Source: Telopea speciosissima (Eukaryota; Streptophyta; Magnoliopsida; Proteales; Proteaceae). Taken from it: a stretch of DNA of 64,000 nucleotides. Of this stretch, positions 1-11,714 are shown piece by piece; positions within the stretch are counted from its first letter, which is position 1, and each line of letters opens with the position of its first letter. The stretch covers positions 2,992,927 through 3,056,926 of the forward strand of contig NC_057925.1 in assembly GCF_018873765.1 (NCBI RefSeq). Reading direction: 5' to 3'. Position numbers and translations under genes: made by a program. A model generated the notes under the pieces. That model was not told the DNA's origin, did no database searches, and saw only the letters and a program-made list of their open reading frames with translations.

Positions 1-243
1 GCTGAATATAGAATATAGACATTATAGGACTAAAGGTGAGAATGAAAAGAAAAAAAAAAAATCTCAAATTTGACAGAAATTTTTAACTTGAATAAAGAAA
101 AAGAGGAAAAAGGGTAGGGAAACATGGAATGCTTTTATGTACCAGATCAGATAAACCCCACCTATTGTGGTTGGTAATTTTTTGGACTTGTTGCACCATA
201 CACCTGAGTGTATGCTGAGGCTGTTCAGTTTTACTGCTCTCAG

Positions 244-3200
244 GAGAAGACAAGTATGTCGTTTTTGTATCGGGCCTGAGTGTTGGGAGCATCACATCTA
301 ACCCTCTTCAAATACAGCTTCTTGTTGATCATATTACTGGACATTTAGGAGATGAAAAGGTTTGTACTACTCTACCATTTTCCATTTTCTTCTTAAATTC
401 TTATTCTATTCACTGACTGTCTGACTCAGTTTACTTATTAAACTATTAATTTAACAGGAGCAAAGCATTGCATCTCTAATTGTTCGTGTAGTTATTGCTG
501 GGAATTCTGTTGAAATTCCACATGGACTTCTTAATGGACAGGTAACCTGTGGATGTAGTCTTGAAAATTACATATATTTGTTTCAGTTTTTAGAGGTTTT
601 GTCTCCTCTTTTGATAGGCAAAGGAAAATTTTATTAGAGAGCAAAAGAAATATTTTTTTTTGGGGCTGGTCTACCTTCTAACAATTAAGGGAAAATGATT
701 TGCACAACATCAGCTCAAAAATGAAATTGCACGCCACCTCACATATCACTGTTTATGTGAAGGGTGATATAAATGCCCCTCCCCTACTGTCAGATTCCAA
801 AGGGGGTTCCCTCATTCGCTCGAAACTGCACTCGGGCAGTGTAGGGAACCCTCTCCTAGCAATTAATTGTTACTTTCTTTGGTTACTTCTGAGGTGCTTT
901 GTCAGAGATATTTATTTTAATTTTGTAATCCATATGATACTTTAACAAAAAATTTCGACAACAGAAGCTGTATTTCATTTCTTAGATTGATAACTTGCTA
1001 TAGCTTATTTTCTTTTAGTTTGTTGTGAAATGTCATCATATTCTCATGGACTTCATATGTTTCTAACTCAATTAGTGAAACACTTGGATTTGATAATAAG
1101 ATATGTGATGATGTAATCTTTTCATTAAAAACTTTAAATAACAAGAAAGTGAAAAGTTAAATGTTTTATAAGTTTCATTGTTGAATAACTCCCAGTATGA
1201 GATATATGATGGTGTTGTTACCAGTGCTCTTGGCAATTTAAAGTATTTCCCTGATCGACTTTACGTAAAAGAAAAGTAGAAAGTATAAACTTTTCTAAAG
1301 TTTCGTTGCTGAAAAAATTCCCAGTACGAGATCAATGATTTTGCTAAGGTGTTGTTTACAGTGCTCTTGATGATGCATCCACTTCACTTAATCAAAACCT
1401 TTTGACATTGCAGACACTGGCCTCAAAGGATCAGTCCAGGCTGTCTGAGCCAGTCAAAGAGCTTGATATCTTGTTAACTCAGGTTCTTTTTTTGCTATAA
1501 TAAATCCTGGAGCTAACTATGCTCTTTTTGTCCCATTGTTTGAGTTTTTTGACTGCTGTTTTTAATTATGTTGATTCTCTTGTCTGCAGCTTGCTGCAGC
1601 AGTACCTGTGGATATCATGCCAGGGCCCAACGACCCAGCCAATTTCTCCTTACCTCAGCAGGTGTTCCTACCACCTTGTTTACAATCATGAATTACAATT
1701 ATGCTCTAACCATTTTGCAACATTCACTTATAATCTGTTCTGCTCACTTTCAGCCTTTGCATAGATGCCTTTTCCCTGGGGCATCAGCTTATAACACTTT
1801 CATATCATGTACAAACCCTCATTCTTTTGAGGCTGACAATTTCAGGTAGGCTATGAACATGGTGAATTTTAGTTTTATAGGAATATATTGGTCCAATGGT
1901 GCTGTGATGTTTTGGTTTCAGATTTCTTGGAACATCAGGTCAGAACATAGATGACCTTGGTAAGTACTCAGAAGCAAAAAGTAATCTTGATTTTATGGAG
2001 AGGACATTAAGGTGGAGGCATCTAGCACCAACAGCACCTAACACACTTGGTAAAGATCAATGAGATCCCTGCTTTTTCAGTATATGCATGCACTTGTGAG
2101 GCCATCTGCATATGCATATTAGTAACTAGGTTGCTTAGTAGAAAAAATTCCTGACATGCTAAATTGCTAAATAAAAAATGTGATTGAAGAAATAGTTAGA
2201 GGTATACTTTCTTCTCCCAACTATATACAAGTTCAAGAAGTTGCAATCTGAGCCTTCTTGTTGAGGCTAAATTTTTACTGATGACTTTTGCAGGATGCTA
2301 TCCCTTCACTGATAGGGATCCTTTCTTCATTGAGAACTGTCCCCATGTATACTTTGTTGGTAATCAGAGTAAATATGAGACTCGTTTGTTTAGAGGTACA
2401 TACTTTTAATTTATAGCATATCTTTATAGCTTCTTTTCATGATAATTCAATAGCATTCTCTAATGCAGGAGCAGAAGGACAGATGATAAGACTCATTGCA
2501 ATTCCTAAATTCTGTGAGACTGGGTTTGCTATTGTGGTAAGATATTTGGGGGTATTCAATCTTCTCAAATCATTGTTAGGAACCTATCTATTAAAAGAAA
2601 ATCTTTATAGAACTAAAAGTCGGAATCCATTATTTGCTTGCGAATGCGGTCTGCAATACAGACATTATGCCCATTGATTCATTCATTTTCTTTCTTGCTG
2701 GTGCTATTACAAATTTACAAGTACTTTATCGTTCTTTATGTTTCTGGAAAGGGAGGATGTAAGACCTTGGAAAGATGAAGTGAAGAATTTCTTGTAGGAG
2801 GTGAAGTATTTCTATACAGTAAGGGGCTTGACGCGAAAAGAGAAAAAAAAATTGATGATTTAGGGAAATAAGATGTAGAGAATGTGAATAATGGCTTGTG
2901 TCTAATTGATCACAGCCCCTCTTTATTTATAATAGATGGGAGAACATTCTAGAATAGGTACAAGGACGAATACCCCTAGGATAAAATACCCTTGAACCCA
3001 TATTACAACACTCCCCCTCAAGTTGGTGCATAAATATCAAACATGCCCAACTTGCCAACTATAAAACAAACACTCTTACTACTAATACCCTTAGTGAGAA
3101 TATCAGCTAACTACTCACTAGATTGAATAAAAGAAACACAATTGAGTCCTTACTCGAGCTTCTCCTTGATGAAGTGACGATCGATTTCAACATGTTTAGT

Positions 3201-6200
3201 GCGAATGTGCGATCATGTTGAACTGGATTGTGTGCAATACTTATTGCTGAGTTACTGTCGTAATAGAGACACATAGGAACAACATGTAAGTCTTGGAGAA
3301 GTCCTTAGAGCTAAAGAAGTTCACATATTCCATGGGCTATAGCTCGAAATTCTACTTCAGCATTGGATCGAGCAACAACTGCTTGCTTCTTGCTTCTCCA
3401 AGTAATAAGTTACCACCGACAAAGGTGCAATAACCTGATGTGGATCTTCTGTCATCTGGGCACCTTGCCCAGTCAGCATCAGTAAAGGCTTCAACCCGAA
3501 GATGATTATGAGGAGAGAAGAGAATACCCTTTCCAAGAGTAGACTTAAGATATCTCAAGATCCTATATGCGGCCTTCAGATGAGTAGAATAAGGATCATG
3601 CATATATTGACTGACTACACTCACTGCAAGGCTATATCTAGCTGAGTGTGGGATAAGTATATTAAACGCCCAACCAATCTCGATAGCTTCCCTTATGCCA
3701 AGAAAGAGACTAGATTCCTTGGATAAGTGGAAAAAGGGACTAACCCCGAGTGTAATCGCGAAGGATGAACCGTGTAGCCAAAAATCACAATCATTGGTAT
3801 AAAGCTGGATGTAATACTGGCTCTCCATCCTTACTCTTTAGGTGAGTATTTGGTTCCAATGGCGTATCAGCTGGCTTACACCCCAACATTCCAGTGTCAG
3901 TCAACAAATCAAGAGTATACTTCCTTTGATAATGAGAGATGCCTTGGGTTGAATGAGCAACCTCGATCCCAAGAAAGTATCTAAGCTTCCCCAGGTCTTT
4001 AACTTCAAACTCTGTTCCCAAATAAGCCTTTAGTTTGCTTATTTCCTCAACAGCACTCCCAGTGATTACTATCATAGTATGTCATCCACATAGACTATCA
4101 ACACTGTAATATCCTGTCCTGATTTCTTGATAAATAAGGTATGATCAGCATTACTCAATTGACACCATGGCTCTATGAAAAACGACCAAACCATATTCTA
4201 GGGGACCGCTTTAGGCCTTATAAAGCTTTCTTCAGATGACATACCTTTTCATCAGTCTCTGGGGTAGAAAAACCAGGAGGAATCTCCATATATACTTCTA
4301 CTTCTAACTCCCCATGGAGGAAATCATTTTTCACATTAAGCTGTTGAAGTGCCCATCCTAGGTTGACAACACAGGAAATAATTTCCCTAATAGTATTCTT
4401 CTTTGCAAATGGGGCAAATGTTTCCTGATAATCGATCCCATAAGTTTGGGTAAATCCTCTTGCAACCAGCCTAGCCTTGTATCTCTCAACCAATCCATTA
4501 GCTTTTTATTTGACAGCAAATACCCATTTGCAGCCTACAGATTTCTTTCCAAGAGAAAGAGGTACCAATTCACAAGTATTATTTTTCCCAAGGCACTCAT
4601 TTCTTCATGCATTGCGTCTTTCCTCTTCGAATTAGCTAAAGCCTCTTGCCAGGTGTTAGGATTAGAAATAGAGGCCAAAGAGGAAACAAAGACATAGAAA
4701 GAAGGGGAAAGAGAATTATATGAAACAACATTGGAAATAGGATGCTCAGTATAGATTCTCTTAGGCTTACGAAGTGCAATAGGTAAATCACTAGGATCAG
4801 AAGCAGACTTACCAAGAGAATAACTCGGAACAAGCAATATCGATTGAGGTGGAACAGTGGTGGTGGGTTTTTCATGCCAAGTTCCTCGAGAAAAGGTCTT
4901 TAAGGTGTCAAACTCCCCAGGCTGCCCTTGAATTAAAGGTTGCTCCTGTTCCCCCTGGATCAAAGGCTGCTCCTGTTCTTGCCCTGTTATACCATCCTCA
5001 AGTTCTATGGATGGGTCTTCCACTGTAGGAACATACTCATCCAATGGAGCAAACAAGTCCACTTCACTAACAGGCTCCCCCTGAAGAGGACTATGCGTAG
5101 GAAAATAAGCTTCAAATTCCCGAAAAATGACATCCATGGTGACAAACATTTTTTTGTAGGCGGGTGATAGCACTTATGTCCCTTCTGGGTAGTAGAGTAG
5201 CCTAAAAAAATGCAGCAGAGTCCCTTAGGATCAAACCTCCCATGGACATGATGATTGCGAGCAAAAACTATGTAACCAAAGACCTTAGGAGGGACCACAA
5301 AAGAAGAAGATCCCAAGAGAACATCAAGAGGGCAGCGAGCATCGAGGTCCCGGGAGGGCAGCCAATTGATGTGATAGGTAGCAGAGAACACAACATTACC
5401 CCAAAAACGTGGAGGAACAGGCGAACAGCCATGGTGAACAAAAGAGATCTAGCCACTTCCAAGAGATATCGGTTCTTCCATTCAGCTACACCATTCTGGG
5501 CAGGAGTATCCACACATGAAATTTGGTGTATTATCCCATGGGAAGACAGGTAAATTTGAAATGAGCTCTCCATATATTCTTTCCCATTATCAGTCTGGAA
5601 AATTTATACATGAGCATTAAACTGAGTCTGAACCATTTGATGAAACAATTGGAAGCAGGAAAATACATCAGTTTTTTGGTGCATAAGACAAACCCATGTA
5701 GTGCGGCTGAAACAATCAATAAAGGTAACAAACCACAGGTAACCAAAGGTGGAAACACAATGGGAAGAGCCCTACACATCAGAATGTATGAAACTAAATG
5801 GAATAAGACTTCTATTATTTGAAATGGGATAAACAGCTCGAGTTTGCTTGGCAAAAATGCAAGCATCACAAGAGAAATTGTTGGGGTCACAACTCTTAAC
5901 TAAACTGGGAAATGAAGCAGATAAAACTTGTAGAGGGTGGCCAAGTCGTCGATGCCACCTATGTAGTTCAGCCAAGGCTGATGCCGAAGAGTCAGGGAGG
6001 GAAACCTGAGAAACCAAAACTGATGTGGAAGAAGGAAAACCGTCCAGCATGTACAGCCCACCAACCACTTTACCACTGCCAATCGTACGACCGGTTTCCA
6101 AGTCCTGAAAAAGGCAATGGGTAGGGAAAAAAGTTACTTTGCAGTTCAAATCACGAGTGAGGCTACTAATAGATAATAAATTAGTAGTAAATTTTGGAAA

Positions 6201-9200
6201 ATGCAAAACAGAAGGAAGGCTCAAGGAAGGATTGTACTTGATGGTGTCCTTCCCAGAAACAGAGGAAAGGGAGCCATCTGCGACCCAAACTTTACTGTTA
6301 CCAGACAATGGAAAATATTTAAAAAATTAGGTAGGAGAACCTGCCATGTGATCAGTTGCACCGGAGTCAATGATCCAAGAATTGGACATGGCTGAGGTAC
6401 AATTCCCATGAAAAATACGTGGTGTGGGTGAAGGTGAAGATGTGGAGGTAGTGGGAAGTCTTGGCAAAGAGGTAGCCGAAGCAGCAAAAAGCGCTTGTGC
6501 ATAAGTGGTGTCAAGCCGAGCCATCAAGTGACGAAGATGCTGGTTAAATTCCTCCTGGGAAAGAGGTTGATCAGAGGTGCTGTCCTCAGATGAAGTCTGA
6601 TTAGCCCTTGTTGTGGTAGAACGTCCCTAGCCTCGTCCTCGACCATGTCCCCGGGTATCATTGGGACACCCATGAAGCTTCCAATATTTTTCTCGAGTGT
6701 GTCGCTCCTTGCCACAATAATCACACTTTGCTGGTGGGCGATCTACAGTAGACCGATCACCTGTAGGGCGAGAAGGAACCCCATGAGATGGCTGTTGTGG
6801 GCTGGTGAGGAGGGCTGATTGCTCTTGGGTAACAGGGTGAACCACAACAGTGCGGCGAATAGGCTTGTTCAAGAGTAGGGAAGGGATCACGATTCAAGAC
6901 AGTTGTGCGAATCTGATCGTATTTGATATTGAGGCCAGCAAGAAAATCAAATACTCGAAGACCTTCCCACTTCTTGAAGGCAGTAGCATCAACATCATAA
7001 ACAAAAGTAAAAGGCCCATAAAAATCGAGCTGTTGCCACATGCCTCGCAGTTTAGAATAATATTGAGAGGGATAATTCTTGCTGCTTTGTGGCATGTATC
7101 TTCTGATGGAGCTCACAACACTGGGGCCGTATTACCAATCTGAGAATAAGTGTCTTGGCTGTCTTCTAAATCTTGGCAGCAGTGTCGAGAAGGAGATAGC
7201 ACTAGCAATAGCAGGATCCATAGAGTTGATGAGATAGGACATCACAAGAAAGTTTGATGTCATCCATTTATCTTGGGCAGGACCAGCAACAGCAGGCATA
7301 ATAGCGGTTCCGATGATGTAACCAGAAAGACCACGGGAACCAATGGCCAAAAAACAGGATCTCGACCACATAAGATAATTGCTCCCATATAATTTGATAG
7401 GGCTGGCAGGGAATAGAAGGAAATCACGTTGAGTTGCTCCTTCAGGTCCAGTAGAGGCAGTGGAGATATCTTAATCTGCCATAAGTGCTGATGAAGAAAG
7501 ACCAAATCACAAGATCAATCCTCAAAAAAATGATCCCAAAAAAGATCATCAAAAAATCCCAAGGAATTAGGGATTTAAAACATGTCACACAAGATGGAGG
7601 CCCTTGGTGGGAGTCAACTCACCATCAAGGGGAAAAGAAAGGAGCTGGCAGCAGCTGGAGGCAATGGCAGCGGGAGGTGCTGGTGGAAAAAGCCATGAGG
7701 GAGAGAGAAGCGGGAGGCGCTGGCGGTGGCTGGTGGCGCTAAGAGAGAAGCCACGAGAAAGAGAGAGAGAGAGAGGCCGGAGGTTTCTGTCGGCACGAAA
7801 ATTGAGAAGAGAGAGAGAGAGAGAGAGAGACCGAAGTGGATCCCAGCTTTGATACCATGTAGAGAATGTGAATAATGACTTCTGTCTAATTGATCACAGC
7901 CCCTCTTTATTTATAATAGATGGGAGAACATTCTAGAATACGTACAAGGACGATAATACCCCTAGGACAGAAATACCCTTGAACCCATATTACAACATAA
8001 GGCTTCTCCAAGGGGGGAGGATTTTGGTTGGATTTCATCAAGAAAGAGTTTTGACATTGGATAAGTTTAAAGGGAGAGAAATTTGGGTAGTTAATTGGTG
8101 TTATACATGTTTGATGGAGGAGTCAGTTGTTCGTCTATTCTTGAGATGTGATGTGCTATTTTGGTGTGGCAATTTTTCGTGGATTTATTTTATTTGTGTT
8201 CGTTGAAGCTTTGAAATTGAAAGTGATCTTTATCTCTTGGCCTTTGATTTGGTAAGGGACAAAGGTGTGGTCGATGGTCCCATTACATGTCTATTTGGAA
8301 AGACACCAACAGCTAGCTTTTCAATGATAAAAGTAGATACATTCCAAGATTCTGCGCGCATATCACTTATTTTATTGTCTACTGGCGTAATTCCAAAGCC
8401 TTTGATAGTGTAGAGTGGAATTTGGAGACAACTAGTGGTCCATACATAAATTCTTATTGATTTGGTGGGTTTCCCTAAATGCTATTGGGGTTGTTCTTGT
8501 CTCCTGACTACCTTTGAAACAAAAAAAAAAAAAAGAGCAAATTATATGCACCCCTCTGTAGTTTGAAACAATAACACCCCCCCTGTATGATTGGGAGGCT
8601 TACAAATAAGCCTTTACCGTTAAGTTTAAACCGTTAGCTGTAGTTAAACTTTTGAAGATGGCTATATTAACCTTCTATTTTTTGCCATGCACCATTTAAA
8701 AAATGACCATATTACCCTTCTGCTACCATCTTCTTCTTCTTCTCCAACTCCTCCTTCGTTTTGTTATGTTCTTATTCTTCTTCCACTCGATTTCTTCCTA
8801 AAAGCTGAGATGGCCAAACCCTATATTTTTGCATTACTACTACTTCTAACAGAATACGCCCGCAAATTCAAGGGAATCTACCAAATGAATCCCAATTAAT
8901 TTCAGAACCAACTGTTCTGATATATCACCAGAAAACAGAGTACCGCTGGGATATGAACCAGTCTGCAATTCCCAGAAAAGCGAAGCCCATATTGGCTTCA
9001 AACTGGGATCGAGTGTTACTTTATAGGGGGTAAACAAAACCCCAAAAACTCAATAAGATCTGCTGAACAGATGAGGATTAATCAAAGAAACAATTTGCCT
9101 GAAACACTACTCTAAAATAGGTACCAGTGATGTATTTTCCTTTTGATATTCAATGTTAAAACTGTTGTCCCCTTTCAACGCGAGAGAGAAAGAAGTAAGA

Positions 9201-10828
9201 CCTTGATGATGCCCTTTAAATGCTTAACCAGCTTGGAATCTGGAGTGGGTTCATGGGAATGCTCTGCAAGTCGATATTAGAGGACTAGGAATGTTATTTC
9301 GAGATTGATGATGAAATGTGATTCTCAAGGAGGAAGGAGAATAATGGAAGTGGAAAAGAATCATACCAGGAGGATTGCATAAGCCCGACCGATCAATGGA
9401 GATTTTTGTTGTGGACTGAAGAGTTTTAGTTTTAGTGGGTTGGTTGGGATCCTCGGAGTGTTGGGTAGGAGGAGACGAGTTAGAGAATTTGGATGGCGCA
9501 GAAAATGCCCTGGTGGAGTGGGCAGAAGAAGTAAAGAAGGAACCAAAGCCATTAGAGAGGCGAGGAGGGATCTGTAGTGCCTTTCTCAACATTTTGCTCA
9601 ATGCCACCGTAACGAAGGTCCACCCTCTCCAGACTCCAATCTCTCCCTTGGCAGAGCTCTCTACCCTTCCAAGATCCCTGCCAGAAGATACCCCAACTCC
9701 TTCTCCCCTTCTTCACATCTTTCATCTTCTCCATTGCTCCAGTCCCCAACTTCCAACCTGGCCATGGCCTGAACCCTAAATCAATTTAGGGATTTCTTGG
9801 TTGGAGGAGAAGAAGGTAAATAAGGGTAAAATGGGAATTTAAAATAGAGCACTGAACTAAAAGGGTAAAATGGTCTTTTTACCTTCAAAACTAATAGTTT
9901 ACTAACACCGTGAACCATTAGGGGGTTATTTGTAAAAGTGAAACTAGAGGGGGTGTTTTGTTATTGTTTCAAACTTCAGGGGGGTGCATGTAATTTGCTC
10001 AAAAAAAATTAGGGGCTTCAAGTGCAACTAGAATTGTGGAGTGCTTGGGCAATTGTGAATCAATGTTTATAGGCTCATCCTCACATCTGGTATGAACCTG
10101 CCATTATGGTTGTAACAGAATCCATTCACAAAGTAACCAGTGTCCAAGGTTGCGCAAGAGAGGAAGAGGAAGAAGAAGAAAGATAAGAAGATGGGAGAAA
10201 ATACGGCACATCGAATGGGAGAAAAGAAGTGTATCCCACCGGTTGCAGTCACCTTTATTTGTAACAAAATATATTAGGTAATGACAAGCCTTGCTTGTGT
10301 GTATTTACACATAAGCCCTTAAATAGAATAATAATACTACAGAAATATCCTTATGGTTCATAACTTCTAACTCTTAACACTCCCCTCAAACTGGATTATT
10401 ACTAATATAAATAACGGTTTGACTGTCACAGAACATATCAATGAGTTGATTGACTGAAAATCCAAATTCCAGGATAAGATATTTTAACATTAACTCAGCT
10501 GCAAAATGAGCCATGGCTTTATATTCAGCTTCTGCACTAGATCTGGCCACTTTAGTATCTCCTTCCACACCGGATCTTCTCCAAAGTCCACTCCATGAAG
10601 CTTCCTAATTGTATAATAAAATAATGCAATTTGGTACAGCCTCTTGTAGGACTCTTTGGCTTTGAATAGTTTTTCCTTTCATAAAACTGCATGCTGATTT
10701 CGTTCCATAGATTGGTTTGATTTTATTTGTTTTTCCTTTTCATGCTTATTTTCTGGTGTGTACTTGTGCAGCTAAATATGAAGAATCTTGAATGCCATGC
10801 TCTCAGTTTCTCAACGAACTTGGACTAG
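244..10828 (+). CDS. POLD2: DNA polymerase delta small (regulatory) subunit, 5'-partial
   Basis: Accessory B subunit of replicative DNA polymerase delta in the nucleus, which links the catalytic subunit to the rest of the holoenzyme. Exons read on the plus strand: 244-359, 458-541, 1414-1482, 1590-1661, 1754-1845, 1922-2049, 2294-2395, 2469-2536 and 10772-10828 (TAG). All junctions are GT..AG and phases agree, giving 261 codons of a protein usually about 440 aa; the N-terminal exons lie before the window. Recognisable blocks are [99 protein letters not shown] and the C-terminal [11 protein letters not shown]. In this family the calcineurin-like phosphoesterase fold (GNSVE, GPNDPAN region) is catalytically inactive. 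The last intron (2537-10771) is 8235 bp, enlarged by transposons, and leaves only 18 codons in the final exon. Identification is confident. Confidence 0.95.
542..1413 (+). other. POLD2 intron with a hairpin and a local duplication
   Basis: This 872-bp intron holds two small structures. GGGTTCCCT near 804-812 pairs with AGGGAACCC near 843-851, a short MITE-like palindrome. A segment around 1150-1240 is repeated in diverged form around 1271-1372, sharing the words CCCAGTA(T/C)GAGAT and CAGTGCTCTTG. No coding signal is visible in either. Confidence 0.5.
2740..2873 (+). pseudogene. Possible left part of a LINE relic split by the copia element
   Basis: This stretch abuts the left LTR of the copia element and would be continuous with the LINE-like relic on the other side (7998 onward). 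It has no open frame of useful length. The assignment rests on its position more than on sequence, so it is tentative. Confidence 0.3.
2874..3010 (-). repeat. 3' LTR of the copia element
   Basis: 137 bp from TGTAGAGAATG to TTACAACA on the plus strand. It is nearly identical to 7858-7997 apart from a few substitutions and small indels. On the minus strand it lies downstream of the RNase H region and polypurine tract, so it is the 3' LTR. Confidence 0.92.
3340..7482 (-). pseudogene. Copia gag-pol polyprotein, disrupted
   Basis: Read on the minus strand from an ATG at 7482. Gag is broken at codon 4 (TAA) and again by frameshifts near 7130. The zinc knuckle near 6727-6670 reads [19 protein letters not shown], with Y where the last cysteine belongs. 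Protease follows with the active-site block [13 protein letters not shown] near 6370, then the integrase HHCC region (HRRLGHP with a distal C-x2-C near 5900) and a broken integrase core. RT contains [15 protein letters not shown] and ETFAPFA; YVDDI near 4085 is followed directly by stops. RNase H ends with [16 protein letters not shown] near 3470. Domain order is typical for copia, but at least half a dozen stops and frameshifts make it inactive. Confidence 0.9.
7858..7997 (-). repeat. 5' LTR of the copia element
   Basis: 140 bp and a near-identical partner of 2874-3010. The initiator-Met primer binding site touches its inner edge at 7846-7857, which fixes it as the 5' LTR of a minus-strand element. 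LTRs of this size are short for Ty1/copia. Confidence 0.92.
7998..8530 (+). pseudogene. LINE relic with reverse-transcriptase zinc-binding motif
   Basis: Directly right of the copia 5' LTR. One frame reads [20 protein letters not shown], matching the zf-RVT pattern C-x2-C...EES...HLFL-x-C that follows the reverse transcriptase of plant L1-type LINEs (here R replaces H). The preceding words ([12 protein letters not shown]) also fit the usual ILTxDNL block. Everything else is broken. A run of A at 8521-8534 could be the LINE tail. The copia element is therefore probably nested in an older LINE. Confidence 0.55.
8535..10000. mobile_element. Pack-MULE (Mutator-like element carrying host gene exons)
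   Basis: The 1.47-kb element is bounded by long imperfect terminal inverted repeats of about 110 bp. The left end starts GAGCAAATTATATGCACCCC and the right end is the complement of GAGCAAATTACATGCACCCC. The inner arm also pairs (GTTTGAAACAATAAC on one side, GTTATTGTTTCAAAC on the other). The flanks are A-runs on both sides, compatible with a 9-bp target duplication. No transposase is inside. The interior carries spliced exons of a host gene (see the NDUFAF7 entry), which defines a Pack-MULE. The same ends occur at 26877-32354. Confidence 0.85.
9202..9607 (-). pseudogene. Captured NDUFAF7 (complex I assembly methyltransferase) exons 1-2
   Basis: Minus strand. Exon 1 runs from an ATG at 9592 (open upstream to a GTG at 9607) to 9367 and ends with codons for [15 protein letters not shown] donor, a ~103-bp intron and an AG acceptor follow; exon 2 is 9263-9202, reading [20 protein letters not shown] when joined in phase, and ends at another GT donor. 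This order is the N-terminus of the mitochondrial protein arginine methyltransferase NDUFAF7, which modifies a complex I subunit during assembly. The first ~75 residues are a Ser/Arg-rich presequence. The methyltransferase domain is absent, so it cannot be a functional enzyme. Retention of the intron shows capture from DNA, not from mRNA. Confidence 0.82.
10020..10620 (-). mobile_element. Ty1/copia 3' fragment (RNase H plus LTR)
   Basis: On the minus strand, 10568-10386 encodes a copia RNase H end ([15 protein letters not shown] and [13 protein letters not shown]). It is followed by a purine tract (TTTGAGGGGAG) and an LTR that starts TGTTAAGAG at 10379 and runs toward about 10020. No second LTR or upstream pol is visible. 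It is a truncated element, distinct from the one at 2874-7997. Confidence 0.75.
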
Positions 10829-11094
10829 TAGTAAATGAGGTAGGAATTAGAGATCTCTCTTTTTTTTTGCTGTCACAATAGTGGTATCTCATGTGAACAG
10901 CAGACAAATTAATATTCATTCATGAAACTACTTTTAGTTTGTCTGCGTAATCTGAGACAAGAATTACATAGAAGTTGAGAATGATGCTTTGAGTTACTGA
11001 GATGACCTCAAGCATTTTTTCTCAAATATATAAACCCAATGAAGGATACATGACAAATTATGAGATACAGGACTGTTTAACAGATTAGCAGAAA
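10829..11094 (+). other. POLD2 3' flank
   Basis: Sequence after the POLD2 stop, AT-rich and without an open frame. It probably includes the 3' UTR and cleavage site. No unambiguous poly(A) signal stands out. Confidence 0.4.
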
Positions 11095-11351
11095 ATGTAC
11101 AAAGGTGGAAGAGATGAGAATATATCTTACCATTATCCTAATAGAATTTGGATGACTTAGGGGCCACACGTTGAAGGATTTCGCCCGCTGTGGGGGAGTG
11201 TCACCTTGCTGCTGTTCAACAACAGTCCCAACCATGGCTCCCCACCGGGGGGGGGGGGGTGGTAAATCCTTCAATTTGTGGCCCCTAAGTCATCCAAATT
11301 CTATTAGGATAATGGTACGAGATATTCTCATCCCTTTCACCTTTTGTGCAG
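11095..11351. mobile_element. Fold-back MITE with long inverted arms
   Basis: Left arm 11095-11180 and right arm 11262-11351 are near-perfect inverted copies: GATGACTTAGGGGCCACA on the left is the complement of TGTGGCCCCTAAGTCATC on the right. The loop is short and GC-rich, with a run of 13 G at 11247-11259. There is no coding capacity and the target duplication is unclear. The small ORFs on both strands are mirror images caused by the palindrome. Confidence 0.8.
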
Positions 11352-11714
11352 TGCTTGGGACTTCATATTTTTGTTACTCCTGGGATTTAGGATTTTTTCA
11401 GTTCTTATAATTGATCTGTGCTTGAGTTGGTTAAGTTGCATATTTCATTGTTTATAATTTTTAGAACTAATTGGAAATATATTGTGTATCACCTTAGTCC
11501 TTGTAAGCTAATTCCAAGGTAATGTTAGTGACGTGTGCTTTATTTTGGATTGTTGCAGTTCCCAAAAATGGCTTACAATGTCAATGTATGGACGGACTGT
11601 CATGGAAATTCAGAACCCATTATTGAAGAGTAGTTATGACTCTTACCATCAGTCATGGGTACCATAGTATTATGTGAAAGTCCCAGTTTCTATTGTGATG
11701 ATCCGTCCCCTTTG

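Larger units (their letters stand above)
2874..7997 (-). mobile_element. Ty1/copia LTR retrotransposon, near full length, decayed
   Basis: Antisense insertion in the last POLD2 intron. Two short LTRs (2874-3010, 137 bp; 7858-7997, 140 bp) both begin TGTAGAGAATG and end ACAACA on the plus strand. Next to the right LTR is a minus-strand primer binding site matching initiator-tRNA-Met (TGGTATCAAAGC, 7846-7857). Next to the left LTR is a purine tract (TTGAGGGGGAG, 3011-3021 on the minus strand). Element order on the minus strand is therefore LTR, PBS, gag, protease, integrase, RT, RNase H, PPT, LTR. The flanks TAAGA and TAAGG are a probable 5-bp target duplication with one mismatch. The element is about 5.1 kb. 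Confidence 0.93.

Noticed and set aside
1519..1849. Two 81-93 aa open frames on the plus strand
   Set aside because: They read through POLD2 exons and introns in mixed frames; the real codons are those given by the spliced exons 1590-1661 and 1754-1845.
4446..7143. Many plus-strand frames of 60-103 aa
   Set aside because: They are antisense shadows of the minus-strand copia polyprotein.
7485..7852. GA-rich plus-strand frames with GERSG and ERERER repeats
   Set aside because: This is the purine-rich leader between the copia LTR and gag, a simple repeat on the other strand and not a gene.
11077..11410. Two similar small proteins on opposite strands
   Set aside because: They are mirror products of the fold-back MITE arms.
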